DNA of 64,000 nt from Phaffia rhodozyma (GCA_014706385.1 JACGZH010000006.1:1178001-1242000); one strand, 5' to 3'; counted from the stretch's first letter, positions 36,565 to 50,897 are shown. The notes: generated from the sequence alone by a model not told the origin. Made by a program: numbers and translations.

Positions 36565-37006
36565 TGAAAAAGACAAACAACGTCGAAATGATCATCCGTG
36601 TACATATTCCATGGATGGCTCTTATTGTTGGTTTACTCGATGATGAAGATAGCCGAGAAGATCAGTCTGACAAACCGGTAGGGGTTGCATAAATCATTGA
36701 TGACACAACTGAGTATGATCATCGCTGGCGACTCATTCGCTCAAGAGCGCGGCTCTAAACAAGTAACAGGTTTTGAACTCTACATTATTTCTCTTGAGAT
36801 CATTATTATATATACACGTAGACACGATCCGTTCTTGTCCTTTTTCGACCCATTCATTACTCTCTATCTAAGTCTTGCATGATCGCCTCCATCTTCTTCT
36901 TCCTCTCTGCATTCTTTGTCTTTGCTTCCTGTCGATGGTTTTGTGTGCGTGCAACTCTCTGCGTTTGAAGAGGGTACATGTAAAATGGGGAACCAGAACG
37001 GGATGG
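36565..37006. other. Convergent 3' intergenic region
   Basis: The stretch separates the ATP11 stop from the CMC2 stop on the other strand. AT-rich; no further coding sequence was recognised. Confidence 0.4.
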
Positions 37007-37535
37007 TCAGCCATCTTGAGGTATAGTTAAGAAATTATTTTGAAAACTGAGAAGTTGCTGAAACAGGAAGGTTCTGTATCGCTCTTCTGCAAGTTTCTCT
37101 TCAGAGGGGTGGTAGAACTCTCAATTCTTCAAGCAGGCTCATGTGACCTGCTCAATGGTCTTGGTGAGAGTACAAGATTAATCTCAGACAGCGTCCTAGG
37201 ACATAGTGCTCTTTCTTCTTGCGTCGAGTTCCGGAAAGAAGTGTATTCTACCACAAGGGAAGAGAAAAAACTCACTTCGGCCCTTAAGCAAAGCGTGACG
37301 TCGACCTTGTTCTGATTACAACCACCCCACCATTTCTTCATTGTGGCATGACACTCCTCAAGGGCTTTGATCACATCCTCACAAGCTAGTTCGATCAAGT
37401 GTGTTCCAAGCAAGGACAGGATGAGCGATAGACGGTCATAGAGAGTTAAGTAAAATCGAAGAATATAAGAAATCTAAGAAGAGAATACAAGAACGAACCG
37501 GTCATGTTACTGGGTTTATGTAAAGGAGGATGCAT
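37007..37535 (-). CDS. CMC2: COX assembly mitochondrial protein 2 (twin CX9C)
   Basis: Cmc2 is a small intermembrane-space protein needed for cytochrome oxidase biogenesis. Exon 1 (37535-37499) reads MHPPLHKPSNMT plus one base, the family N-terminus. Exon 2 (37385-37276) reads CEDVIKALEECHATMKKWW and GGCNQNKVDVTLCLRAE. Both CX9C helices are intact: C-EDVIKALEE-C and C-NQNKVDVTL-C. The last exon is best read from 37096 (KLAEERYRTFLFQQLL) to the TGA at 37007-37009; an alternative acceptor three bases earlier is in another reading. The product of about 78 aa fits the family. Intron 1 uses a GTTCGT donor. The start is 228 bp from the divergent elongin C start. Confidence 0.82.
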
Positions 37536-37763
37536 CTTGGGTGACTAGTCTGAGCCTATATGTGGTTGTCTGCAAAACAAAAGGTTTGTCAAGAATGGAG
37601 AGAGTGATCAGAAAATGAATTTTGTCGGTAGGAAAGTGGAAATCGGATATACCGGACAGCTCCGTCTGTTGGAATCGTCCGCCTATTTTACTCTACATCC
37701 GGTCGACAATCTATAGGCTTTGTACCCTCATCCACCTTCATCTGATCAACCAGTTGTCTCAGC

Positions 37764-38771
37764 ATGTCAAAACCTGTACGATGATTTTCGTCTCGATCAT
37801 TCTCTCTTCCCCATCAATGACTCATCGAATTACTCATATCTTTTCTTTATACATACATGAAAGATATCAGAATGGGTCCGAGTGGTCTCCTCCGATCAGT
37901 TTACTTTCATTGTCCAGAGAGAAACTGCCAATCTAAGCGGTACACTTAAGAGCTCATTCGACCCGGACTGTACGTCCGATCTTTGTCCTCATCAAACGGT
38001 CTCTGCTTCTGTTGTTGGACATAGAAGCTAATGGCTGAGTGGATTATCTTATGGTACGGTGGCGATTTCTAGCCGGATTTATGGAAGTGGGAAATAACAC
38101 ATGCGAGATTCCTCATCGGTCAGTAATCTGCCCTATCTTCCTCCGTAATCTCTGGCACATGGAACACTCACGTCTTGTTCGTTTTGATGCTGTTCGTTTT
38201 TATCACCAGTGGGTAAGTCATGGTAGTCTGAAATATGAGTGCCGTGGACATCGCGAACGTGTTTGAACTTTCTGTGATCTAACGAAGAGTGCGCTGACAG
38301 TTTGGTTTGAGTGTCGATAATAAAGGGTAATCGTTGCCAAAGTGTTGGAATATCTCGCTTTCAAAGCCCAGTACTCTGTTCGTTCATCCGTCCTGATCCT
38401 TAACTTGCCAAGTCAACCATCACAAAACTAAGCATGCTTCGTCGATCTCATCATCTCGTTTGCCCGTCAGGGTGCCACCGCAAAAGATTTCGTTCCTGAT
38501 TTTACGGAACGTTTGGTTCGTTCTCGTTAGCCATCTGAATAAATTTCTCTGTTGATATAGTCGAGAGAATCTAACAGTATATTTGTACCGGAATTTTTGC
38601 TTATCATACGAAACTTATATATGTAGGAACCAGAGATCGCGCTGGAGGTGTAAGTCCTATATAAATTCTTCTTATTCTCATGTCTATCGATTGCTAAGAC
38701 TTTCTTCCTTTATATCCTCCTGTTTGTCTTCGTTTAGGTTGATGGCCGCTGATTATCTGGATGGTTCGTAA
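37764..38771 (+). CDS. ELC1: Elongin C
   Basis: Elongin C is a Skp1-fold adaptor of cullin-based ubiquitin ligases, linked in yeast to RNA polymerase II degradation. Seven phase-consistent exons are read: 37764-37775, 37864-37969, 38073-38118, 38326-38377, 38471-38515, 38627-38649 and 38738-38771. The joined product (about 105 aa) contains WVRVVSSDQFTFIVQRE, ANLSGTLKSSF, FMEVGNNTCEIPHRVIVAKV, LEYLAFKAQYS, FVPDFTERLEPEIALEV and LMAADYLDGS at the C-terminus. These match the BTB/POZ-like elongin C fold, including the terminal EIALELLMAANFLDC-type helix. No exon exceeds 106 nt, so no single long frame marks the gene. Two introns use GTTCGT donors. Confidence 0.85.
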
Positions 38772-39610
38772 AGCTCTTTCAACGTAATACGTCTTACCTC
38801 ACCTTCACAGATCGTAACAAATCCTTCTTTTGCCCTTTTTCTCCTGTAATCTGTTTTGGACCCATTCAGCATAAGCAATCTAGCGTCTATTTAAAACCCT
38901 TATATTCCCTCTGAGCCTCAATCAGACGAGACTTGAGAAGAACCACTCAAGTTCAACCTGTCGTCATCAGCCCCAGATGTGAAAATCTCATCGCATCTCC
39001 AAAAGAAGAAAAGGATGAACATATGTAATTTTTTCCTTTGGAAATATAAAAGAGATGAAACCTTTGAACGTTTTGTGGTTTTCTAAGAACCAGATATGAG
39101 AAAATTGTGAGACTTTGGTCAAAAGCGAGCAAACAGGCAGGTATATGTGGAGAGAAATAACTGGAAATACGGATACAGAGACAGCGAGCTGATGAAGCTA
39201 GTGTATCGAAGAACAACGATCCGGGAACGGAACAGAAGCGGAGAGTGGTGCGATGGTATATGTGAATGGAATGTAACCAATGTGGTTGTCCAGAGAGGCA
39301 TGAACTGATGGAGCGGAAAATCTTATGTCTGGGATGTGGTTTAATGGTTCATATCGAAATCTTTCTATGGCGAAAACGTAAAGAAAGAACAAAGTAAGCT
39401 TGTGTTCATGTACTGAAACGAACAAAAAAGATTTTTATGACATGCTTACATCTCTCTTGAATCTATAAGAGATTGACCAAGAAAATTCAATCAAACAAGA
39501 AGAAACGCAAAGTATGTGAGTGTCAATTCATGACGTCGCCTGATTGTGCTCCTCAACCGTTTTTCTCTACTTGCGCAGAGAAAGACTATAAAGCAATGAA
39601 TTTAGAAGAC
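38772..39610. other. Convergent region between elongin C and CKS1
   Basis: This AT-rich region between two convergent genes probably contains 3' UTRs. An alternative short last exon of CKS1 (stop 39568-39570 or 39491-39493) could lie at its right edge. No other gene is recognised. Confidence 0.35.
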
Positions 39611-40433
39611 CTACAGCAAGATATGAGGCTCAGGTTGATGTCGGAGGTACATCTCCCAACCAAGACTCTGTCTGATACCACACGATCGCCAAGTTGCTTC
39701 GTCTAGAATCCCATCTGGGATGAACTTAAGGAGACCTTTGGGAAGGGTGACATGTCTGTTTCGCGCGCGAGAAGTACACAATGACAAACAGCGGATAAGA
39801 TTAGTTGGTGCAAAGAAGATGGAGTCGACATAGTATGCGTGTCTTTAGAAGGACGTGTTCACCTGTACTCGTACTGATCGTCTGTGAAGGTGAATTTATT
39901 TGATAACAAAAGAAAATACACATCAGTTTGTGCATATTGAAAGTGATTGTTTGACCCATATAGGTGGCCATTTAAGAAAAGGAGAGAGAACAATGAATCT
40001 GTGGTATGTTATGTAGAGAGCAAACGTACCGGAATATCGCTCAGAGTAAGTGATATGATCTGCGTACTTCTCGATCGCTCGTTGCTGTCGTTCATGAGAT
40101 TTCATCGATATGTCCAAACACGTTTTCAGCCCACGCATTTTGATAAGCAAAAATTCGATTGAGGGACGCGTCCGAGAAGAACCTCGTTCTCAGCACTTGA
40201 GTATGTAAAGATATACTGACCTTGTCTGCCTATGTTGTGGAACGCAGGATAGACGACAACGACGAGATTGCAAGGGAAGTCAAAATATGGCAATGTTTTG
40301 AATCAGGGTGAAGGATTATGATCGCAGAAGAGAGAAAAGATGAAAAGAAGCAGAAAGAGGTCAGCAGCGAGTACCGAGCGAGAGCCACAAATGTAGAAGA
40401 AAATAAACAGTACAGTACCTCTGTGTAGCTCAT
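39611..40433 (-). CDS. CKS1: Cyclin-dependent kinase regulatory subunit Cks1/Suc1
   Basis: Cks proteins bind CDK1 and dock phosphorylated substrates. Exons: 40433-40419 (MSYTE), a 9-nt exon 40229-40221 (ADK), 40084-40030 (QRAIEKYADHITYSERYS), a 19-nt exon 39881-39863 (DDQYEYR), and 39755-39611 (HVTLPKGLLKFIPD...). The last carries EATWRSCGIRQSLGWEMYL and HQPEPHILL. The conserved anion-binding and CDK-binding phrases YEYRHV-LPK, W, QSLGWEMY and HxPEPHILL are present. The phosphate-site region is short, like animal Cks1 and unlike the longer yeast Suc1/Cks1 loop. The frame stops right after HILL, where family members continue with FRRPL; a GTAGGT donor overlapping the stop allows an alternative tail. 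Product about 80 aa. It is divergent from CDK1. Confidence 0.82.
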
Positions 40434-40990
40434 TGTATAGATCGCACTGGGTAAAGGAGGAAGAGTTCAAAAGATGGTAAGAGTAGGAAGGAGATATGTA
40501 TGGTCGTGCTTCTGTTTTGTGGGTGAGTGAATGAGATCAGAAGTGCGTTAGCATAAAAAGGTCTATCAGGTATACCAAGCAAGAGCAGAACGATCACCTC
40601 GGCAACGACAATATACACACAGCAAACAAAAAAACGAACCCTGGATCTTCCCGAACGAGCAACAAAAATAAATTAATAATAATAATAATAATAATATCAT
40701 GAGAATCATCAAACGAAGTTGAATGATCAACATTCCAAGTTGTTGACTGACGCGTGAGGGTCGTACGCATCACGTGACTTGAACGCGTATGTCCAAGGTG
40801 ATCTACCTTGTTGTCTAAGTATTTCATTTATGATCGCTTCCAACCACAACATACATATCTTGGGTCGACAATTCCCCTTGCTGCATTCAGAGACTTCTGC
40901 CGATCAGCTCAACCTCTCTCTTCAACCACTTCATATTCTGTCCTCTTTTCTCCCTTCCACCTCTAACCGGTCACCTACATATAGCCAGAG
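40434..40990. promoter_or_regulatory. Bidirectional CKS1-CDK1 promoter with two ACGCGT (MCB) boxes
   Basis: The 557-bp region between the divergent starts holds ACGCGT at 40750-40755 and 40783-40788 with CACGTG at 40771-40776 between them. ACGCGT is the MluI cell-cycle box bound by MBF (Mbp1/Swi6) in fungi, and CACGTG is a bHLH site. A (TAA)n run of about eight repeats lies at 40673-40696. Spacing puts the boxes about 200 bp from CDK1 and 320 bp from CKS1. Function is inferred. Confidence 0.6.
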
Positions 40991-43162
<2,172 letters not shown>

Positions 43163-43921
43163 GTTTTCATCTGTTGACCATGTGCACTTCCGCCTAGTGG
43201 TTGCGCTACTGTGGCCTTTTCTCTCAAACTTCGTTTTGCAATACAAACTCTTCAAGCTTTCCCCTCTCTCTCATTTCCCTCTGTTTTCTTGTTAACAACT
43301 CAACTATCACTCTGACATCGTTTGTTCTATCCGAAACGCCTGGCGTTTCCTCTCTTTTACTTTTCTTCAAACAATTCCGTTTGTATCAAAAAAGATCTCA
43401 TCTCAAACACCCCCACACCATTGTTCAGCAATGATTTTGTCCCTTTCTCATCTTTTCATGTTCACTTCATAGGACTACGTCGGTTCATCATCTTTTGTGC
43501 TGCTCTGTCCCCCCTGACAAGCTTCCTGACGAGATTTCTCTTGTTCCTTACATCCTGATCTTGACTCATTCGTTCCTTCTTCTCTCGTTGTTCCTTCGCA
43601 CTGCCTCGTATAACCCGTTTTTCATCAGTTTCGTCTTGAGCCTTGATCTTTTTTCTCTTTTCTCTTCAGATCAGCCCTCGCTCTTTCTTCTTTTCTCAAA
43701 TAGTTACTCGCCATCGACGTTGTTCTTTCTTGGTTCCTTGCATATTCGGATGGCTCATCAAAAATCAGGTACTTTGCCTAATCCAAAGATCTTTCATTTG
43801 CCGACTTCTTCTGCAAAATCTCTGAAGAAAATTTGCCATGAGTCACGGATATCAGGTTGTCACCTAACATATGAATATTTAAAGGGTCAAGAAAGAGCGA
43901 GAAGGGCAAACCCCTTGAAAT
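43163..43921. other. Convergent T-rich 3' region
   Basis: This 759-bp pyrimidine-rich stretch lies between the CDK1 and VPS51 stops. Long Phe/Leu/Ser-rich frames on the plus strand are products of the T-rich composition. No gene is supported. Confidence 0.4.
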
Positions 43922-45039
43922 CTATGTCCCATTCGGTTGAACGTCCGTCTTCAAAGACGGACACGAACTGTCTTTCACCAAATCTTCACATTCTGCAAGG
44001 ACTCGATCGGCCCCCCTGACGCCTTTTGAGATCCAATGTTCTAATAACGGCCGAGCAGCCTTCAGCGCTAGTTGGGCGTCTGATCGTCGGCCTTTGTGGG
44101 TGATACGTAGTTTATGTAGATGAAACATTGAGTTCATATGTATGGATGCGTATGAAGGAAGAGCGGATTGAACATGATCGCACCTAATTCAATCAGATCG
44201 CCTAGACGTTCTTTTAGATCGCCGACTTCTCGAACGATAGCTCTGATTTCTGCAGGTTTGTCGACTTCCGAAGGAAGGGAAAGTGAGGCTGTGAGTTGGG
44301 AGATGGACGAGAATGATGATCGGATTTGGTCAAGCGAGTCTGCCAACGGTGATGTCTGCGAGTTCATCTGTTTGGTCCATCGATCGCACCAGTAGCGGAG
44401 AATTTTTGACATCAGAACATATCAAGAGACAACAAAACGAACTGAAGAGATTCTAAACATTACCTTTTGAAGAGTGGACGATGCAGAGACAAGTTCGTGA
44501 TGGTGATTGTACACCAGACCATGTCGTTCAGAATCCAGTAAACGAATTTCTGTTGTCAAGTAAGAGGCATCAGGATTTTCAGCTTATGCAGGCTCAACAA
44601 GAGATGAGATTGGTGGTGAATGATGATCGTACGTTCTGAAAGGTCATTTTCTATTTTGAGAAGTTGAGGGAGTGACGAGCTGGATAGTAAAGAAGCATAG
44701 TATTTCGATGGATTGAACGAACGGGAATCTGATCTAGAGCAAAGCAGCCTGATTAACACGAATATCGCTCAATCCCAAGTGTCTGTTAATCCAGAGAGGC
44801 AGAGACAAAGGCTTACCCAAATCCGTATCATCCTGCTCACCCTCCTTCTTCGGACTTCCACTCCCGTCGAGCTTGTAGTGTGCCCTCAGGAGATCTCTCG
44901 CTCGGGATGATCGGGCCGTTCCGGTAGGTGTCTGGCCGGCTACAGAATTTGATGTTGCCGGTGTTGTTGGACGGGACGTTGGAGGCGATAACTGAGGAAT
45001 CTCCGGTGTAGATGGAGGAGTAGAAAACGTAGAGGCCAT
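43922..45039 (-). CDS. VPS51: Vps51, GARP/EARP tethering complex subunit
   Basis: Vps51 joins Vps52-53-54 to tether endosome-derived vesicles at the trans-Golgi and binds the SNARE Tlg1 in yeast. Start 45039 (MASTFSTPPSTPEIPQLSPP), a disordered Ser/Thr/Pro leader, then ARDLLRAHYKLDGSGSPKKE. The family core follows: PSKYYASLLSSSSLPQLLKI then ENDLS and, after an intron, EIRLLDSERHGLVYNHHHELV (44470-44550), then MSKILRYWCDRWTKQMNSQ and EIRAIVREVGDLKERLGDLI. The last exon ends DVQPNGT at 43922. This is the compact fungal Vps51 form with a coiled-coil N-terminal domain. It is divergent from TRS85, 242 bp away. Confidence 0.85.
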
Positions 45040-45281
45040 TCTTGTCCGTACTATGTGCTATACGATGAGTAGGACACGAGATAGATGGATCGAGGTTCAC
45101 AAGATGATGGGTAAGACTGGCTGACATTGTCAACAAGGTTGTAGAAGTTTCGTAATCATCAACTACAAACTTTTCCTATTCCACACAGACATCAAACAAG
45201 CTCGCTCACACCATCTACCTTCGACAGACATCAGCCATCAACTTTCGTCGTTCGGACAGAGCCAGCATATCAACATTCTAG

Positions 45282-48200
45282 ATGGAGATCCCGGCTCTTG
45301 TCCAATCCTTGGCTCCCAAAGTCGCCGTTCTGTCTAGCCCGGCTGTCAATCAGATATGTAGAGCGAACGGCTTGGACGATTTCGTTGAACTTCTGCGACC
45401 GTTTCAAAATGATATCCAACGCGGTACGCTTCCAACTCGTCTTTACTGTTGAAAGAGATCCTTTGAGGTCTTACAAGTCTGACGCTGTGCTTGTTTGCCT
45501 GTAACTTCTGTCTATAATCCCAGTCCCTATCAGGACAACCCAGCTAACGACCATAACAGCCAGCACTTTTCCTATCCGTCTGACGTCACTCCAATCACTC
45601 GAGTCTCTTCCATTGGGATCTTCTTTTGACCGGTCCGATCTCATCCTTGACGCACTCTCTTCATCAATCTCTGCAAAATCAGGTCGCTGGGAAAAGGAGG
45701 TTCCGTTATTGAAGATAGATGGAACGAGTCAAGATCAAGCCAAACAAGCCTTCGCAGGAAAGGACGGCAAGCCGAAGAGGGAGGACGTTGAGAAGGTGAC
45801 ACCTTGGTACAAGGTCTTGAGAGAAATTATGCTGGCTACACGGCCGATGGGAGAGCACGAGACGTTTGAGCACCCTGTTGCTAGTAAGTGACCCTATTTT
45901 CGTCATCATCACTCCTTTATTTGTGAATGTTGGTCAGAACTTGACGATAAATCTTCTCTGGATAAATTATATAGTGCTGCTTGCAATCTCATCTGACGAC
46001 AAGGATCCAATGAGCATACTCTCGGCGATGTATGATCATTCAAACGCGAGCAAGCTTTATCTCCACAGACCTTTTATCGATCCGACCGTGCTCAAGACAT
46101 TTGTTGTCGTTCATGACGTTGGCGGAGGAGGCAGTCTCGAGGAGTAAGTCTATGATCATCGTTTGTTATATTACTGATGGCTCAAACATCGAGCGGCCTA
46201 TGCAGAACTTCGAGTTTATATGTTCTTTTACACGTTGAACCTTCTTAGTGCCGAGAAACTCGTATCCCAGATTAAGAAGTCGTACGGACCACACGTCTTC
46301 CTTCTACCAGTTTCTTCTCTCTCTCCATCCCTGCCACCTTCGCCCTTTCTACACGAATTATACAACTCGGTTCCACCCCATGACCCGATCAAAGCGTTCA
46401 CCCAAGGTGTCAAGTCACCTCCAATCCGGCAGACAGGTCTAGAACAGACTGGCACGCAGGACGAGAGCGCGCAAATGCGTGGAGGAAGGTTGACAGACGT
46501 GGATGTTGGAAAGATCAGAGCGTTCCTGAAAGAGCTGGTAGGAGGAAGCTTGGTTCCTTTTATGGAGAGGTGTGTGGCAGAGTGGAATGAGACTGTATGT
46601 ATCGTATCTCTGTCAGCCTCGGATAAAGCGAGGTTGGATTTTTTCAACGTGTCATTGACATATCCGGATTCTGGCGTACGCTGTTTATTGGTCTGGATGA
46701 CAGTACGCTTCCAGCAGACGAGGTATAACGGGCAGACTGTTTGGAGCTGGTCGAAAGTTCTTTGGTGGTGGTGGTGGAAGCACGAACCCTTCCCGACCTG
46801 GAAGTCCGGCAGGATCTGTTGCTGGATACAACCCTTCTAAAGGAATGTGAGTGCTTATCATCAACTGGCTCTTCGTTACATCGTCATGCATTGAATGTTC
46901 GACTCTCTTGCATGTTATTAATTGATTGTTCGTTCGATGTCGCAGCTACCCTTATACTTCACCAGATGCAATCTCACGAAGATTGGCTGATTTTGCGTTC
47001 ATGCTCCGGGACTATCGGTTTGCCTCTGGAGTTTATGATTCTATCCGGAAGGACTACGGAACAGACAAGGCTTGGAAGTACCAAGCGGGTGCTACTGTTG
47101 GTATTCTTCATTTTGTCGTTCAAACCTCTGGCCATCATCCTGTGCTGAAACATATCCACTTGGTAAATAATCCTAATGCATAGGAAATGTATGGCCTTAC
47201 TCTTCTTCTCCTATATCCACCTGCCTCTAGGCCTGCCCATCCCGACATCCACCTCCAACAAGCCGTACAGATATATGCCTTACGCCCTACGCTTCAACTC
47301 GATGCGACTCGAACCACGATACTCTACTACGAGACCTACCTTTTCTTGGGAGAATATACCCATATCGTACCCGCGTTGATGAGAGCAGCAGGGGAAGTCG
47401 AGGAAGTATCGAGCGCGATGCTTATCGAGCAGGCGGCGCTAGGAGCTCTTATGGGGCCTGGGAAGGCCAGGACGAGAAGATATGCCGGGCACTTGGTCAT
47501 GGCCGCATCAAGATATGAAAAATCGGGACAGGTTCGTTTTCAGCTCGCTTTTACTCAATATCGACTACAAATATTCACGGTCTAAATCTTTCTATTGATT
47601 TATTTCGGCCTTCATCAGAAAACGTTCTCAAGACGGTGTCTGGAGCAGGCCGTCGTGTTGTATCGGAAACAAACTTGGACTAAAGCACAGGATCATGTAG
47701 AACATTCCCTGGGCCGACAGGCTTACTCTCAAGGTCAATCTGAAGTAGCAGTGGATCACTTCGTACGATTGATGAAGGGCAGGCAAGAGGGAGCGTTGGA
47801 AGATTTCGTACTTGCTTTCAGGGTTTGTCTATCCTTGATATTTGATGTATACAGTATACTCGTACCGAGGATGTGTTGAGCTAATCGGTGTTCATCTTAT
47901 CTAACAGCATCTACAATCTTCTCATCCTGAGAAGATAACTCGGTTTTCGGATAGGCTACCCGAACCTATATTCCAGCGCGATTTTACCGTGATCCGTCTG
48001 CTAGGACGGGAATCGACACACAACAGTATGCGCCTCGAATGGACCAAATTGGAATCGGCATTCTTGGAGAATGGATTTAATGAACGAGAGAACTCCAAAG
48101 AAAAGAGACATAAGCCAAGCAGTCTATTAGGGACGGATGAGGACAGTAGTGTACCGATTGGAGGTATATCATCGTCTTCGTCTGTCCTCCGGTTACCATT

Positions 48201-50897
48201 GATCTATATGTGTGCTGACAGTTTCATCATTTTTGGGCATTGCTATTGCGAACAGATCATTTCTTCGTGGAGTTGGCTGCTCGAAATCCACTAGATGCCC
48301 AGTTGATTCTCGGAGATATCACGATCGAGGCAGCAATTACCGGGGCGAAAGATGCCAAATCATCACCTGAAGGCCTAGAGATTGAGGTTGTGTCTGAAGT
48401 GGTGCTTGAGCCAAGAGAGATTCGGATGGTTCGTTCGTTTTAGAAATCTTCCGATCGAACCGTGTTTGTAAACCATTGCTATTTTTATTGATTTATCTTA
48501 TTCTCAATTCGTTTTGTGGCTGCTCTAGATTCCAATTAAAGTTACCTCGTCGGTCATTCAGAAAGTCTCTTTCACCCACGCAAGCTTCCGGTTCCACAAT
48601 CTTCTACCTTGTAGACAATCCCTTTTGCGGAAAGGGAAGCGACTGAATGTAACCAGGGCACAGCGACTCACTCCGACATACAGTCCGGATGTGTCCCTTA
48701 CTATCGACATTACTCCAGCCAGGCCAATCTTAAACATCAATCTGGAAGAATTGCCGTTGGTCATTGGGGAAGGAGAGAGTGTGCTTTGTATGGTGGACAT
48801 AACAAACAAGGGATCAGCGGAGCTCACGGATTTAAGAATGATGGCCAACGAGGAAACAGTATTGAGAATAGCAAACATCGAGCCGAAGGAAAATGATGGG
48901 GCAAGTGTCTCATCGATGTCCAGTAAGTCATATCAGATTTTAGAATTGATATCGCTGTGCTCCTGCCTGATCCTCAATCATCTCCGCTTCTTGGCTTTGT
49001 CAGCTTTATACTCCACTACTTCTACCACGGCTGCAGATGGACTTCCGAATCTTTCGGTACCAAATGACCTATGTCCCTCTTTTCCTACGAGCATCCATAC
49101 CCCAAGCATCTCTATAGCTCCGGGGCAGACCATCTCTGTGCCTTTTCTCTGCTATGGTCGCTCCGCCGGTCTACATGATCTTCTGTTGCTGTTTGTATAT
49201 CAATCGTCTGTGAGTTTTTGTGTATCCCGAGTTCTTTGACTCTACCTCGTATATATATACTCATATTACTGATGGACTTAATATCCTAATCAACGAAACC
49301 TTATTCTGAATTAGGCCAATTCTAATAATTACTTCTCTTCTACAGCAACGCACTCTCTTAGAGTAGAACCAATGATAGATGTGATGGCCTCCTTGTCGCG
49401 AAGTAGAGCATCGCCCAGAAACCAGCTTCTGTCTGTAGATGTGAGTTTCGCGCTTACAACCTTTTCTGAAGAATGTTGATGACTAATTTTAAACCTTTGA
49501 ATTTGTTAGATCGAATCTCGTTCTTTGGAACCAATTCGGATCTCTCAGATTCGTGTGCTGAGTCCGTTGTGGAAAGCATCATATCCTTCGGGATGGATAC
49601 CGTAAGTTCCCTCAACTGATATCTCAAGTTATTGACGTTCGCATTAACCAACGACACGATGCATCTCTTTCAAAGCCATGACGATCTATTATCTGCCAAT
49701 CAATCACAACGCTTTGACATGGCATTGACACCTGAGTCTTCAAGCAATGAGTCGTCTCTATCAACTGCCTTCACTGCTCGAAAGCTGCAACAACTCTTGG
49801 CCGGTTCATCGGATTTGGCATCGATCCCGTCGCCTACTTCTCTTCTCCAAAGCCCCTCGATTCCAACGTCCCTCATCGATACAACTAACTCCGATCTCTT
49901 GCCGTTGATTCTATCTCATCTACGACATTCCAAGCTCCAGTCGCTCGTCTCTCAGTATCCACTCATACCTTCGACGAACCTTCATGCAATCTTCCCCCTC
50001 TTTGGACCTAGTGATGTTTCGATGTTGGTCTTCTGGGAGATCTCATCTCAAAACCGAGCGGGTCACGTAGTTGTCCCAATTTCCTCGGTTGGTCCTTCTG
50101 AATCCATATTCTTGAGATCGGAGGATAAGGAGGATGGAGCAAGAGTAGTGAGGAGTATGTTTGAGGCGACAGACAACGCCAAGAGAGCGTTGATGGATTG
50201 CGTTCTAAGTGGACCACTGGGTATCGAGGATGATCCTGTTGTCGTTGCTATAGAGGTCGACTCGGAATTTGCCAGGCATCCTTTTAGTCAGGGGTACGTA
50301 CTTCTGTTCATACAAGTAAACAATAGAGCTAGAAGGAGGGAAAGGGCTTCAGTAATTTACAAACTCTATCTTTACCTACTATTTTAATCTAGACCATGCC
50401 GAATCCCAGTGAATATCCAGATTCATAACACTTCCATAAACTTGGCTACGCGGGTGATGTTGAAGCTAGTTGATCCAAATCCGTAAGGCGTCGTCTAAAC
50501 GATTTTATCTTCTGACCCTCCTCGATCGGTCTTTTCATTGAACTAACTTTCTATCTTACTGATTGCTGTCTCAACTCTCCATGTGTTTGATACGAACAGC
50601 TCTTCACGACACGCATCTGGATTCTATACCGATGATCTGAACCATCAGTCAATCCTCCCTCCCTCTAGTTCGACTTCCTTTCCTGCAACCTTCTGGGCTC
50701 CTGTACCGGGGGTCTATAATCTATCTTCTTGGACGCTGGTGGTCGAGACAGGTGAGATCGAAAGCGGTGATGAAGACCAGGCTGTTGAACCAATCTGGTC
50801 GAGAACGAGAGTTCAATTCCAACAAAACGGTTTGCTTGAGGAAGAAGAGTGCTTGGTGTTTGTTTCTGACGGCTTAGAGATTGCCGATCAGGAGTGA
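45282..50897 (+). CDS. TRS85: Trs85/TRAPPC8, TRAPPIII complex subunit
   Basis: Trs85 directs TRAPPIII, a Ypt1/Rab1 exchange factor, to autophagic and Golgi membranes. Start 45282 (MEIPALVQSLAPKVAVLSSP) with the family opening AVNQICRANGLDDFVELLRP. Then VEKVTPWYKVLREIML, AISSDDKDPMSILSAMYDHS, FVVVHDVGGGGSLE, the Trs85-typical ISRRLADFAFMLRDYRFASG (46960-47020), YDSIRKDYGTDKAWKYQAGA, EMYGLTLLLL, SRRCLEQAVVLYRKQTWTKA and an Ig-like C-terminal half (NINLEELPLVIGEGESVLCM; APGQTISVPFLCYGRSAGLH). The last exons end LVFVSDGLEIADQE at 50897. About 20 exons and roughly 1450 aa, longer than yeast Trs85 and closer to TRAPPC8. A Gly/Ser-rich loop lies near 46740-46850. Confidence 0.87.

Noticed and set aside
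38032..38045. tRNA A-box-like word TGGCTGAGTGG
   Set aside because: No B box (GTTCGANTC) follows at a tRNA distance and the site falls within an elongin C intron.
43495..44019. 174-codon plus-strand frame rich in Phe, Leu and Ser
   Set aside because: It reflects T-rich 3' sequence and overlaps the VPS51 last exon antisense.
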